A stretch of DNA of 64,000 nucleotides from Nymphaea colorata (taxonomy: Eukaryota > Streptophyta > Magnoliopsida > Nymphaeales > Nymphaeaceae). The DNA lies in contig NC_045145.1 of the NCBI RefSeq assembly GCF_008831285.2, forward strand, positions 5,456,802 to 5,520,801. Direction: 5' to 3'. Position 1 is the first letter of the stretch. Each line of letters starts with the position of its first letter. The notes beneath the pieces are model-generated. The model searched no databases. It was not told the origin of the DNA and saw only the letters and a program-made list of their open reading frames with translations. Of the stretch, positions 1 through 13,033 are shown one piece after another. The position numbers were made by a program, and so were the translations under genes.

Positions 1-3000
1 TCAGCTTGCGGGACCCACGTAAGGACAGGCGAACCACCGCCACCTCGTTTTGAAGAGTGGGATTGTACAATGGATCGGGTCTAGTGGCAAGATTTGAGTT
101 TGGATCTGGATCTGTTATACCGGACACACGTTCATGGAATAGCAACCGATCCACTTTGTGGCGGATAAGGGTTTGAACTGGAACCTGGCCCGTCAATGAA
201 ACAGCATAACTGTTATCAAATCTTATGTACCACATAAATCAAGAACAATAACTAGACCTCTTAACTTCTTATAAAAAATATTTTAAACAACATATTAACA
301 TTCTAACGTGTTTATAAATACTAATTCAACACATTATATGTTTTAGTTCAAGTTGTTTTTAAGGAAATAATTGATTTTTATATTATTAAAAGTTTGAAGT
401 TATAAGAGCCATTCATTTTTTGAGTGTTATCGAAACATGTTAAACTCAAACAATTATTTAGTGCATGATTCGTATCAAAACATTACTGAGATCATATTTA
501 TGCAGTTGAATTATAATAAAAAGTATTTTAGTAATCAATGTGAAGTGGTTTGGGACCACCTATATATATGTGTGTGTGTATGTTACCCTTAAGTGTATAA
601 TCATCTTGGCCATTGTATTTTTTAGGATGAAAAACTGAGAAAAAAATCAAGAAAAAAAGAGATGATATTTTAACAACTTTTTTTCTTTGATTTTCTTTTA
701 GCTTTCTATCTCGAAAAGATCAACGTCCAAATTATTTTTTACGGATCATGCAAGAACCCTATCTCTTTTTTTATTAACTTTTTCTCAGCCTTCTATCTAG
801 GGAAGATCAACAACAGTCAAGATGATTCTTACCTGTCATGTACTTAAAGGTCACATACCTACCAATTTTTCATATATTGAAAGCAACATGCCAACCTCAA
901 TTGCTCGATGAAGGTGTTTTTTTTTTTTTTTTTTTTGGTGGTGATGGAACAAACTTTCTTCCCAGGTCCGATCCATGTCCCCACAAGTTGGCACACCGTG
1001 CCTAGATAGGTTGCCAGTGAGATGTCGGACCTGCTGGCATTTCATGTATTTAGATATTTCTGATCCGATCTGGTTACGTCTTTTGCTGTAAAACCTCAAA
1101 GGGCATCTCTTCAAAGGACTAGGGGCATTTTGGTCATTTTTATAATAAGTTACTTTTTTGCCCTCCACTTTTGTTCTTATAAGGGACATTTTTAGTTTTC
1201 TCACTATTTCTTGATAGGGGCAATTTGGTCCTTGCAAGCACTAATACACCCACAACAATTGAATCTCAAAACCTTTTATAGGACAACCTAGACTCTTAGG
1301 CTTAGCTTGCCCTATGCATGGGTCTGACAGTGTGCCTCCAACTAGTGTGAGTGGGTCGCTGTCATCTGCTTAGATATCTGCATTCATTTTAGGACCAATA
1401 GTCGCCATATTAAACATTCATAATGTTCTTAAAAGCATGCTCCTATCTTGGGTGAGCGCGTCACATGGTTTTATGCTCTTGAGCAAGCGACAAAGTCTCT
1501 CAACCTAGGTCGTGGTTTCGCATGTAGAATTGATTGCTATTAGTGTACATTTGTGCGAACGCCTCGGCCGCTTGTGTTGAGAATGGTTGGTTGGACAAGA
1601 CCAACTGGGAGTGAGGATGTCAGATCTGTTTCAGAAGATGATTGACTGATTGGCCCTTGCATGGTTTGAAGCTAAGAACATGGCCTTGGTAGGTCAATCA
1701 CAAATGATGTGTGTCTGGTATGGATTTGTTCAGTAGTGTGAATGAACTCAACTACATAGTGGGCAAGTGGTTTCTTCTAATTCAAATAGAATTACCTGAC
1801 AACAATCTGAAAGGTAGTATTTCTCTCTGCCTGACACATTTTAATGGCTGTGACCATTGAAAAGGACCTTTTTTTTGCTTCCATTTGGACTAATATTAAG
1901 TAGAAACATATAAAATAACATTATCTTCGTTTCTTTAGAGAATTCCATGCTGCTTCTATATATTAAGTTCCCGTTAATTAGTGACAAAGCCAGAAAATTT
2001 GAACAAAGGGGTGCTTACTTTAGCGGGTTGGGTACTTATGGGGCATTGACATGAGTTTGGTGTGGGTATCATATCTGGCTGGACCCAGATGCAGCTCCTT
2101 GCTAATAACAAATTTCAAGAACTGGTGTTGGCTGGCGTGGGCACTACTAGCCAGCCCATATATAGCTCCGCTACTGCCGTGAATATTCTTTCAGTATGCT
2201 TCTTGAATCTCATGTGCATGATTTTCTCTTTATTTTCTTGAAAATTTCTTAAAAAGAAGCTCTATATATCACAATTTTTTGTTTGATAATGAGATTTGTG
2301 ACTATAATTTCAACTGCAATCCTTTTCTTTCTTGTCAGCAACTGTCCTATTCTTGTGCCAATTGACAAGGACGTCGTTACAGTCCTCGCTAGTTGACAAA
2401 CAAGGCCCTTCAATCTTAGTAAGCAATTTCATATTCTTGTGCTTATACTCTGCTGGCAAAGTCTTGTCGTACAAACCCAAGCAACTATCATCATCTTTGT
2501 GTAACATTTTGTGCACATTTCATGCGTAGAACTAGTGGCCAAAAAAGCTTGCTAGCAAGCACGTGAAAAAAAAGATTGTAAGAATATGAAATTGTCCACA
2601 TCCTGAAGCAGCCTTGAACCCCAAAGGTGGATAAAAGGGAGAGGCATCGAATGGCCAAAGTATGTGAAAGTTGATGCCGCATTTGATCCCAATATCTATA
2701 ATTTTCCCTTTCTAAAGAGAGGAAACTACCCAATCAAGGTTCCGTTGATTGCAAGAAAGATCATTTGTAGCCACAAGATATCGAGTAAAAATTTGAGAAG
2801 TTCACTGGTATGGAACATCATGGAAAGGTGAGAAAAGCTTATGAAAGCTGCCTAACAATGGCTAGTTTAGATTGTAACAAATGAAACTTCTAGGACTTGT
2901 ACTTTGATTTTCTGTTGTTGGGTCCAATCAACACCATATATAACCAACCAACCACTAAAAATGGTGAACAAGTGACAAGAGGGAACATGTAAATGGTGTG

Positions 3001-4162
3001 AAGCAGAAAACCCTGGATCAAGTATCAATGCTTCCATTATAAAGCCTAGGATTTTTCTGGTTGGTCTTCTAAAGCTTGGCATGGAAGAAGAATTGAAGTT
3101 TTCCTTTCCAAAGAGTTGAGTTCCTCATTCTCTGCTCCATGGGGTGTACCATAGCTGGTAGAGCAGCCAAATCACATATAAGACATATTGTCGATTTGAT
3201 TCTCATAAGTGTTACTCCCTAAAATTATAAATAGTGGGATCATAACACTCTAATAGCCGAAAAAAGGGGAGGGATGGACAGACCTCTTTTGCTCGAAATT
3301 AAGTTGTTAACCTCCTAATCGCTTGGGCCTCTTTCCCCCTCTTTCCCCGACAATAGGTTGTTAACCTCCTGCTCACCCAAAAAAAGTCCTTCCTTCTCCA
3401 AGAGTTTTGTAATGCCTAAGGACCCATGTCCAGAACACGGTCCAACGCTGTAAAATGAGAAATATTTTCCTGCAACCATAGATTCCATCGTAGCCTTAAA
3501 TGTGAAAAGAGCTTGAGCAGACAATGAATGACCAATATTTCAACCTTTCTTTGCAAATTGTTTGGATAATCTTGTGGCGTTTGCTCCACCAAAAGGAAGA
3601 AGAACCACTACAACTGTGGAGAGCAAAATTGCAGTACAAATTACATGTGTATACAAAACCGTACATATTTAAATTAAAATATGATGACCATGCCAATATT
3701 TTTTAAGGATACCGCTGGATATGATAAATTAGCTAACTTAATACAGGATTCAACTGATGAAAGAAGAACAAGAAAAAGCAGAAAAAGAAAGAAAGCATTA
3801 TACCAAACGGAATAGTGAACAGAATTGCTGTGAGTACAGATTGGGGATGACGGTTTCCAAACCAAACCCAAAGCACGAAAGAATCCATAAAAGGAAAAAG
3901 TAAGTTTCTTATTATTTTAAAATATAGATTCAGAAGTTACAGCATGATGAGAAGACAACTACATAACAGGGTGGTAAGAGATATGGATGAGACACATGAA
4001 CTGCACAAACGTGGGCTTCACATTATTACCTGCATAGTGTAAATGCCATAAAGAATACATACAGAAAGGTGTCTGTCTTTTTAATCTGATTATTTCTTAT
4101 TTTAAATAACTTTTATTTTGTACAATAAGCAGTGCGAATTTGGGGTGTCCAGATATCAATAT
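1..4162. other. AT-rich intergenic region, no gene recognised
   Basis: No reading frame here resembles a protein I know, and no splice-consistent exon chain could be built. Visible landmarks are a TA/TG microsatellite at 561-579, a 20-base T run at 917-936, and a stretch around 1981-2190 that reads like a widespread plant repeat (it begins with an AAATTTGAACAAAGGGG-type string). A 26-base string at 3604-3629 recurs exactly at 6137-6162 inside the neighbouring gene. The PPCS gene reads toward this region, so its 3' UTR and polyadenylation signals should lie just below 4163. Confidence 0.5.
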
Positions 4163-7100
4163 TCAAGCAGAACCGTTACTTTGGAGCTGCTTAGCGAATT
4201 CCAAATGGTTCTGCACAAGGAGGTCGATGAGCGGATCTTCTACATCTCTGAATTCTTCTGTTCTGCGGATTGTAATCTTCTTACCTGAAATGAGGACGAT
4301 TACTTGTTCTTTACGTGTGAGCAGCTCGTTGGCAACAACTGCATGCATCTTGTACTTGTTGAGTGCCATCTCAGCCTTCTCCAACAAAATCTCAGTATCT
4401 GTCTCCAACTAACGCATCGAAAAAAAAAAATAAAGTGAAGATATTGAATCAAAACCTACTAACAATCTTGATCACAGAAGGATCTGCATAACAAGGATGG
4501 GATTTAGGGAACTGCTGTATGACAGTCAAGTGTCAACTTTCAAGTCAATTACGGATCCCATAATTTAAATATGAAGAAATATTGTGATAAGTAATCACTT
4601 AGTGCCATATATTTTGCATCTCTTACCCACCTTAAAAGAAATGCAAAAAGCCCTTGGAGCCCATTCATTTCTCAACACTGACAGCATCTTTGGCACTGGA
4701 GCAAGGCTCACATTCAAGTGACCACTTGAAGACTGAATCTTGTGTTCAACCTGCATCATAAACAACAACTCAAGTAATATCAGGTGCAAGGTGATCCACA
4801 AGAAGTCATCAAACCCAAGTCAATATCAACTGATATTCATCCTTGAGATTATTTAAAGTTTCAATTGAAACTTAATATAGCTAAGCTGAACGTGAAACAG
4901 AACATCTAGAGCGAACTCATAGATGACATTGCGTATCTAACTAGCCAAGAAATCATAGATTTACCATGATGAGACTGCATATTCGGACTTAATGACTATT
5001 TTGATAAGAAAAAAGGTCACTCCATAAGCTATTTAAGCTAAATTTGGAGTAGAAGCCAGGCCAACCATGAAGTTGCACGATTATGAAAATAATTGTGTAA
5101 ATGCAAGAACACCCAACTCTGTTACCAACCAGACCAAAAAGAGGAAACAGAAAAGGAAGAAGACAAGTGACAGGAGGAAGAGAAAATATGGTGAAACACT
5201 GCTCACAGGATGGATAAACCAAAAGAAAAGGGGAAAAGGAGGAACCTAATAAGAGGATAAAAGACACAAAGTTAAGGAAAAAATGAACGAAAAGACCCTC
5301 AAACTTCAACGTAATTTATCTTTCTTGGTCTCTCGACTTTTTTGGGTGATTTCCCTTTTGATTGAGAACTTCTCTTGAGTAAAACAGATGAATCATGTTG
5401 GTTTTCTGGCAGGAATTTCCAAAACATAGAAGCAACATGACAAGAGAGAGGAAGCACATTCTTGATGGAAAAACTAGAAATACTCCTTTAACATTCTTCG
5501 TCATGTCAATGCCCCAAAGGAACAGAAAGTGACACCAAGCAATTTCACCATGCCACACGCATAACCAACCCTATACTCAGTAGTGATCAGTTTCTTTTTT
5601 TTTTTCAATAAAATATTTGTTGTTCTTTTGTATCATTCATGAGTCTCAAGTTTAAGTTTTTTGTTCAGAAAATTACATGATTTGAACTTCTTTTCTGCTT
5701 TTCCTTTCATAGCTTTGATGTTCCATAACCATATAAGACCATTAGTTAAAATGCACAGATAAACATTCAACCTGTTTCTAAGAACAAAGACAACTTATAT
5801 TCATCTTATTTTTCTGGAGAAAAAAGAAAGAAATAAAGGACCCTCTTGTGACCCTTAAATTCATGTCTAGGTTGTCATGTTTTCCCCTCATAACAGAAGC
5901 CGCAGATCAGAATCTCCTGAGAAGCTGAAAGTGGCAGATGATATCTATGTGAATAAGTAAACCAGACAACTTATATTCATCTTATTTTTCTGGAGAAAAA
6001 AGAAATAAATAAAGGACCCTCTTGTGACCCTTAAATTCATGTCTAGGTTGTCATTTTTTCCCCTCATAACAGAAGCAGCAGATCAGAATCTCCTGAGAAG
6101 CTGAAAGTGGCAGATGGTATCTATGTGAATAAGTAAACCACTACAACTGTGGAGAGCAAAATCTAACAAACTTATTATTTAGAGAGACCAGCAACTTAAT
6201 AATGGAACAAGAATATGTGTCGTGTCAACAAAATGAAATTTGACAATGCAATACTATGAATCAATGTTTTTAATTTCTCACCATGCTCATCCAAGGAACA
6301 TAGAAGTCAGACACTGCAGCAGCAAGATAAAACATTCCCCTTGGCCCAAGACTGTCCATAGATGTTGCAACTATTCGCAGAATCTGCTCAATGACAACAA
6401 AGGTAATGTAATAACATCTGAAGACCATATTCAGACCACTAGTCTATTTCCAATCACAATTCATAAGCAATTAAAGAGTCAAAATGTCGAAACAGGAGTA
6501 GTATGCTATTAGGGCATAATACTTCGTCATATTTTCCTTTCCTAGAAGACTAGAAAACTCTTTGCTTAACTAACGTACATCCAATCATCTTATTCTCATT
6601 GCCATTTGACCTAAATGCCCTCAGAATTGAGGCCACACTTATCCCACTCCCTAAATTTAAAATCACAAGATTATTAATATCTTTCTATGCATAGTATTAG
6701 TAATTTCTCCTTGATAAATTCCTGTGAAATTGCAAGACTAAATAACACATGTCTAAACATTATACAAGATGCCATTCTTCTTATAGAGCATCAACAGCAA
6801 AACAAGAAACAACTAAATCATTTGACAACATTAGTCATGTGGAGGAAGAGTTAAAAGGACACTTCCAACAGGTAGGTAAGAACCTGAAGATACTCAAATA
6901 TAGTGGTGAATGGAAGTTTCAGTAGAAGACCACCCCTTACAGACTGCAACCAAGAGGATGGGGGGTCAGAAAAGCAACTCCTGTACATGTAAGGAAAAAA
7001 ATCTCAAAGACAATTGTTCTGAACATACAGCATGATAATTGCCAATTGAACTTTTCATCACTTCCATATGTGCCTGCCGTACTGAACAAATAGATTAAAT

Positions 7101-8733
7101 AATAAATAGAAAGCATAAAAAGTGACTTGAACAAGGAAACTGAATAAACAGAATCCCATTTTCTGTAACACACTAAAAAACATAATGAGCGTAGTACTAC
7201 ACATACCTTGAACCAAACACCAACATGAGACTACAAAATACAGAGATAAGCCACTGATTGTTTGAAATGCAAGCAACAATGGCCATTTAAAGAAGATATT
7301 AATAGGATATGAAAATGAAGAGAATTTTCAACAAATCATAGTTGAATAGAGTAAATTGCATGAAATGCCATGACCCTTGTCCTCTTCTAAATTTCTACTC
7401 ATAATTTGCATTCTTCCTCATGTATATGCAGGAAGTTGCTAAGGCAATAAATTTGGATGGTGTTGTTGTATTCACAAAAATTTGTTTCAGCTGGCAAAAC
7501 TCCTTTGGTATGGCTTTTCTACAACATCCACCTGATCTACATCATACAGGTCATGATTTTCCCACCGGAATAAAGTATAATCTGATTATTAAACTGCCTA
7601 TATTTATGCCAAAAGGAAACGTGAATTGCATTTCATCCCAGTACTTCACGACATAAAGTCCCTTTGCTTACTTCTTTGGTTCTTTTTAAGTACTATTTTA
7701 GACGCAAAAAAGCAGACCAATGCATTGGCCCCTGTTTAATTTCTCTTGGTGTTAAATTCTTATAAGTGTGTGTTGCTGAAATGTCTCCCCACCCCTTATT
7801 TATGCCAAGCAAATGGACCTTATAGGTTCTTCAATATAGGCATCTAAAGCTATTCAATTTAGGACTTGACCTTTTAAGATTCCAAATTATTAGTTATTGA
7901 GCGTTCAGGTTAAGGTGTCAGCAAACCGAAGCAATCCATCTCAAGAAGAAAATTTGCGACAAATACTAAAAGAACACAAGATGCTTAAAGCCTTGAACTT
8001 CATATAAAGCCATCTAAAAAGCTCTTACCATTAACAGTCAACTCATCATTAAGCTCAAAATATTCCATAAATGAATCTTCTGGAATATCCCGAAAATAAG
8101 GTTGACAGGTCCCACTGCAAACAAGTAGGTAACCATCACTACAGCTGACGAATTATCCACAAAAAATTTGCTGGGACCAAACAATTAATTGAAATTAGGT
8201 ACCGCCTGTGGAGAAAGATAACTGCATATCCGGCCTTTACAAAATATCTGCACATATGCAACAAATAATTTGTCGCAAGGTTATGTTGTATTAAACAAAA
8301 TAATATATTGTGAGAAGAGAAAAATTTACTCGGTAGAAGTTGCCCCTCGATGGCCTGAACTAAAATTGTCGATAAAGCGCACACATCTCTGCTCCAAAGG
8401 GACAGTGGTGCCCCCAGATGTAACACAGACAATCCCAATTAGCCTCCTACGCTCTGCATATCAAGGTTCATAAGTTCACGAGAAATCTATCCTGGCCTGT
8501 ACCCGTCGAAGCATATTGATCACATGCTGCAACAAACACTAAGCATGACTTGGAATAGAATGAAGAATTTGGAAAAAAAACGTGCCAATAGCTTCACCAT
8601 TCTGCGCAATGAAATCTTTTACTTTCTTAGCAATATCACTCTCATCTTTCAGTGGAGGAGCTGAAGAAAAGAAGGTTTGCGCATTCACATCCAAAGTCAC
8701 AAAATCAGACCCCTGTTCATTCTTTTCCCCCAT
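4163..8733 (-). CDS. PPCS: Phosphopantothenate-cysteine ligase (PPCS/CoaB), nine coding exons
   Basis: This enzyme joins 4'-phosphopantothenate to cysteine using a nucleoside triphosphate, the second committed step of coenzyme A synthesis; the eukaryotic enzyme is a monofunctional cytosolic homodimer. Exons on the minus strand, 5' to 3': 8733-8598, 8453-8330, 8247-8203, 8114-8029, 7081-7029, 6943-6884, 6383-6282, 4750-4631, 4408-4163. Every junction is GT-AG, the phases join cleanly, and the total is 972 nt (323 residues plus TGA), close to the length of plant homologues as I recall them. Family motifs: [10 protein letters not shown] near residue 21, [18 protein letters not shown] at 54-71, the nucleotide-site motif FIDNFSSG at 72-79, [10 protein letters not shown] at 93-102, [15 protein letters not shown] at 154-168, [14 protein letters not shown] at 186-199, EHKIQS at 204-209 and ANELLTR at 268-274. 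The start is the ATG at 8733-8731. The weakest junction is exon 1/2, where a GTGAAG donor was chosen because it keeps the frame. No internal stop or missing key residue was found. Confidence 0.95.
5789..6140. repeat. 176-bp tandem duplication inside PPCS intron 7
   Basis: Two head-to-tail copies, 5789-5964 and 5965-6140, each begin GACAACTTATATTC and end AAGTAAACCA. By eye they differ at only about four positions, so the duplication is young. It lies in intron 7 (4751-6281), away from the exon edges, so splicing need not be affected. The end of the second copy runs into a 26-base string also present at 3604-3629. Confidence 0.93.
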
Positions 8734-9498
8734 CAAATTTCAGAAAACTTTGACTGCATCACAATTAGAATGTTTCAGATGTTAATGGTTTCCAAGAAAT
8801 TAATGAACCTATACAAAGGAATCATAAAACAAACACCTATAGTAAAAAAATACATTGAACATATTCAAAGCTAATGACACAAAGCCAAGTAGAATAACTT
8901 TCCAATCTAAGAACATCCACGAAAGAAGCATCTAATCATGCACTTTTAATGTGTTACAAGAATTAGAAACCAAAGAACAATATCATAAAATATTGACAAT
9001 GCACTAATTTAGTCTAAGTTATCACAATCGAAAGACAACTAATTGTCGATTGAACCCTCAGGACTAAGGAATTTGAGTTCGTCCAGGTCAGCTGACAACT
9101 AAAATCAATACAAAAGATACATATAAAAACACAGCCAGATATATGGAAAATACGTAAACAAATACATAACCAGCTATAGAACACATATACAGGTTAAACA
9201 TGTACATGTTCCAGATTTGGGGAAAAAACACACATATGCACACACATACATTAAACAAACACAAACATATATATGTATGTCACTATGTTTATCTATATGT
9301 ATACAAACCTAACCAAAATAACAAAGCAACTAAGAAACTCCATAAGGTAACGCCTACAGAACCAGAAACTGAGATGTTTACATTTTACTCGGTACAATTC
9401 CGTAGTTTAATGAAAAAAGGAAACATGCCTCATTACGCAGGATGTGGGTTTCATGAAACCCTTAAAAAGGAAATGTGTATGTGTGTGTTTACACACAA

Positions 9499-9535
<37 letters not shown>

Positions 9536-9891
9536 CCTAGTCATATAAGAGCTAAGATACTTAATCTCTGATCCAATGACAAGCTGGAAAAAAGCTTGCT
9601 TTCAGGCGCGCGTCAAATGCGAGCAGGTGCGTGTCCAAATATGACGAAAATAGTCGGGTGCAGCTGACCGCACCCGACTCACCTTAACTGTGTATGGGTG
9701 CGAATCTCACCCGCACCCACGTCACGTCGACGCAGGAGCATTACCAAAATTAAAGAGTCCATGACTCCATGCGACTTAGGTTGAGACTAACTTAAGGAAG
9801 AATGATTGCTACAGTAAGTATCCAGTTAAAATATGCTAATTACATTTCAAAATTGACTGAGCAAGAGATTTATGAATTTAACAGCTGAACA
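8734..9891. other. Region upstream of PPCS; short palindromes and a CA microsatellite
   Basis: This stretch holds the presumed 5' UTR and promoter side of PPCS (transcribed leftward). No TATA box could be singled out. It contains the CA tract at 9503-9529 and a GC-rich segment near 9600-9730 with a 10-bp perfect inverted repeat (AGTCGGGTGC at 9652-9661 against GCACCCGACT at 9670-9679). That segment reads like the end of an old DNA transposon. No coding sequence was recognised. Confidence 0.45.
9503..9529. repeat. (AC)n microsatellite
   Basis: An uninterrupted AC dinucleotide run of about 13 units. Confidence 0.95.
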
Positions 9892-10898
9892 ACTACGTGA
9901 CACGGGTACGTGAGTTTGCTTCACATACCAGCTTCGGTACTCAGGTACGCAAAAGCGGGTACGGCGGAAGGTTCAGGTATGGGTTGGATCGGGTTTGGGT
10001 CAGACACGATCTAAATCCAAATTTTTCTTCGATTTTATACAATGATCCAATGTCGAGCTCTGCAGCAGAGCTCGACTCACTGCGTTTTCTGCAGCTATTC
10101 CTGCGTGCAACCATGACTGGTGGCGATGACAACGTCCTACGACCCATGGCAACGTCCAATGTTGTCCGTCGGCAGCCAGGTGTGTGTGTGTTTTTTTCTC
10201 TTTTCGATATTACAATTTAGGATTTCGATATTGTCTTTGTTTGAAGATTGAATGGTAAAACCGTCGGTCTTTCTATTTTCTTAATTTGGAGATGTTTTTA
10301 TTGGGGATGACTTGTTCGACTTCATGACAATGGCGCTTGTCTTTGTTTTCTATATTTGGGGGTTTCTCTCATCAGCATCACAAAGGCACTACGTGTAGGA
10401 AGGTGCTGCTACAAAGAACGAAACGAAGACAAATATAAGAAATCTGAAATAAGTTGAAACACTTACCTGGAATGCATCACTGTGTGGGCAGGGAGCCTGA
10501 GCAGCGACTGTCATGTACTTTTTTTTTTTTTGAAATGATTGTGGAAGGAGAATGAAGATTCTCCCCTGCTGCTGGACAACAGCGACAGGCCTTTTGCCGG
10601 CACTGTTAGACGGTCACCAGCTAAAGGCAAGGGCACTGCTGTACGGCAGTGAGGGAAGAATCTCCCTCCTCCTTCCACCACCATGTGCAGGGGGAGGAAA
10701 TGGTAGGGGATTCGTACCCATGTACCCACAAAATGTTTTTTGACAATGAAGTGAAGTGAACTATTAATGTGTTTTTTTTTTATTTTATTATTTTTGAAAA
10801 TATGAAATTTACCGTACCAGCGTACCCACAATTTTCAACATTGCCATGTCTAAACCCATACCGCCATACCCGTACCGTACCCGCACCCATGTGACATA
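9892..10898. mobile_element. Non-autonomous hAT-like DNA transposon (about 1.0 kb)
   Basis: The 8-base string GCTGAACA sits at 9884-9891 and again at 10899-10906 (9 bases if the preceding A is counted), as expected for the 8-bp target duplication of hAT elements. Between them the ends are imperfect inverted repeats: TACGTGACACGGGTACG on the left against TATGTCACATGGGTGCG read inward from the right (13 of 17). GGGTACGG-type strings recur near both ends. The interior has a T run near 10520 and no transposase-like frame, so it would depend on an autonomous relative. A 9-bp duplication would instead suggest a Mutator-like element, but the ends do not favour that. Confidence 0.6.
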
Positions 10899-13033
10899 GC
10901 TGAACAGTGTATTTACTAGGAAAGTTAGTAAAAACCAAGTGCATCACTGCTTGGTGGCTGACCCAATAAGTAGCAGCAAAAGTTACAAACAAAAATATAA
11001 AGCATGATGCAGTGAAGTGTTTGTCCAAGCTAATTAGCTTGTGTTTAATGAAGAACTGAAAAGCCTGGATTCCTGAAATTTGCTTTCAAATAACATGGCC
11101 TAGGTCCTAAACCTAATTCTGGAACCTTTATATTGATTGGATGAGAACTGTTAACCGCATTTAACCTATGTAATATAGACACACCAAACCAGATGACACG
11201 CCCCCTTCAACATGAGGATGCAAGTGTGGCACCCCTATACCGGTGTTCATGCACCAAACAGGCATTACAAAATTGGACCCAATCAAAGTTCATCATGTAC
11301 AACACTGGACGAAAAAAGAACCTGGTGTGTTCACTGCATTAACCATAGCTTTGACCATGTCAAAGTAGTCCCCAAAGTTGTACCCATGTCCATCATGTCC
11401 TGAAGTGTTGACATGACTACCTTTTAACTTTTGGGCGAGTTTGTCTAATACACAGACACACATACACACACACACATATAGATTAGAGAGAGAATGAGTA
11501 AAAAGGAGGCAATATTGATCACAGATGCATATGGTAGTGACTGGTTTTGATCTTCAAATGACAATTTTTGGTACACTAGGCCCCCTTTGGTATGCTTATC
11601 CAGATAAAAATAAACATTTGATAAAGAATCAGAACCTAAAAGATGGAATTGCAGCACTACACTTTTGTAAACCCAGATTTTCTTAAAATTTTAGGTTGTG
11701 ATTTTATTCTGTCCTCTTTTTTGTGGTCATCCTGCACTAGGTGAGAATCTCTCCCACCATTGCTTTCCTTTTCACTTTAATTGTTTGAAGTTTGAACTGA
11801 TTTCTTCAAGAACTTTGAGAATCAAGACAACCTCAAGATAACTGCCATGTTTGTCAATCTTTAATAACTACATGTCAACATAGTGAAGACCCACAGACTC
11901 AAATTCTTGCTCCAGATCCAAATTCTGAAGATGCATCTAGAGAATTTGAAAAGGACATCAAAATCAAAGAAATTAATCAAGATGTCCAGATGAATGAAGA
12001 TGCATATGAAGATTTGCCACAAAATTTCTTGTATCACTAAGGACATACAAAATGCATGGCATGTCGTATTTGATAAAATCAAGAGTTGTTATCATCAAGC
12101 GTTTGTGGTTCAGGTTGGCTCAATTCATTCAAATAGAACACTCATTCTCCAAAACCATTTAAATCTCTAGATTATTTCAAGTTCCTCAAGAAATGGAAAC
12201 TCATGTTCATGAACTATCATATACAAATAGCTTCATGTCTATCTAAAGAAAACCATAGACATGTATAGACAAGAAGTTATCACCATCTTCAAATACTGAG
12301 CCCGATAGGTACATGCTAAGCAACATTACAAGAAGAAGAATATTATGGTGAAAAATAACTTTCATATACCTCAGTTTGATTTTTTGAGAAACCTCACCCA
12401 AGCTTTTCAAAGGTGTTCAGGAAGTGCTATAAATGCTTCTCGAGCATTTTCATCCTTAAATTTAATACCCACCAGCATAATTAATTCTTCATCCTATTCT
12501 ATTTTGACTAACTCATCTATCCATGCAGCAATGCAAATATGATTCCCTACAAGCAACTCTTGCTTCAAGCAGTGTACAATTGAAGGAATCTTTGCCAAGT
12601 CCTTAACATCTTTCACATCATTTTTAATATCAGATAACCTTGGGAAGGATCATGAGCTGAAGGACGAGTATGAGTTGGACCATAGATATCAATGAGCTCC
12701 TTGTCACCTGAAGCCATAGTTTGCATATACCAATTTGTACATTAAGTTGGGTAAACTGGAAAAGATGCATGTCCAGAAAGCACTCGAGTTCAAGCAAATA
12801 AAATCACTTTTCCTCGTAAAACTTGAAAAAGTCTCTCTGGTGGTCTTTCACACTAGGATGCTTATATAAACAAACACATATTTTATAATAATAGACTACT
12901 ATTAAATAAGACAAGTGAAAATACTAAATCACCTGAAGATAGTCCTTCCATACATCATCAGCCACACCAATGCATTTATTAACTGAATTCCATCCACAAC
13001 CAGTCTGACTGAGCATTTATTTGCAGATATTAA
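10899..13033. other. Intergenic DNA, mostly unrecognised
   Basis: AT-rich sequence with a short CA tract near 11456-11478 and, near 11580, a CCCCCTTTGGTATGC string of the kind found at MITE ends, but with no matching partner seen. The only coding-like signal is the decayed minus-strand segment at about 12385-12715, listed separately. Confidence 0.45.
12385..12715 (-). pseudogene. Decayed coding segment of unidentified family
   Basis: Read on the minus strand, about 110 codons show protein-like composition. It opens MASGDKELIDIYGPTHTRPS, then after a frameshift near 12640 runs through DVKDLAKIPSIVHCLKQELL, ICIAAWIDELVKIE, a TAG, LVGIKFKDENAREAFIALPE and a TGA. Both stops fall where a single substitution would keep the frame open, so this looks like an exon remnant rather than chance. 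I do not recognise the family and assign no function. No splice-consistent neighbour exons were found. Confidence 0.45.

Noticed and set aside
7420-7656. 78-residue plus-strand frame between PPCS exons
   Set aside because: It lies in PPCS intron 4 on the opposite strand, with no family similarity or codon signal.
9200-9571. 123-residue plus-strand frame
   Set aside because: It crosses a CA microsatellite and encodes low-complexity His/Thr repeats, with no splice or family support.
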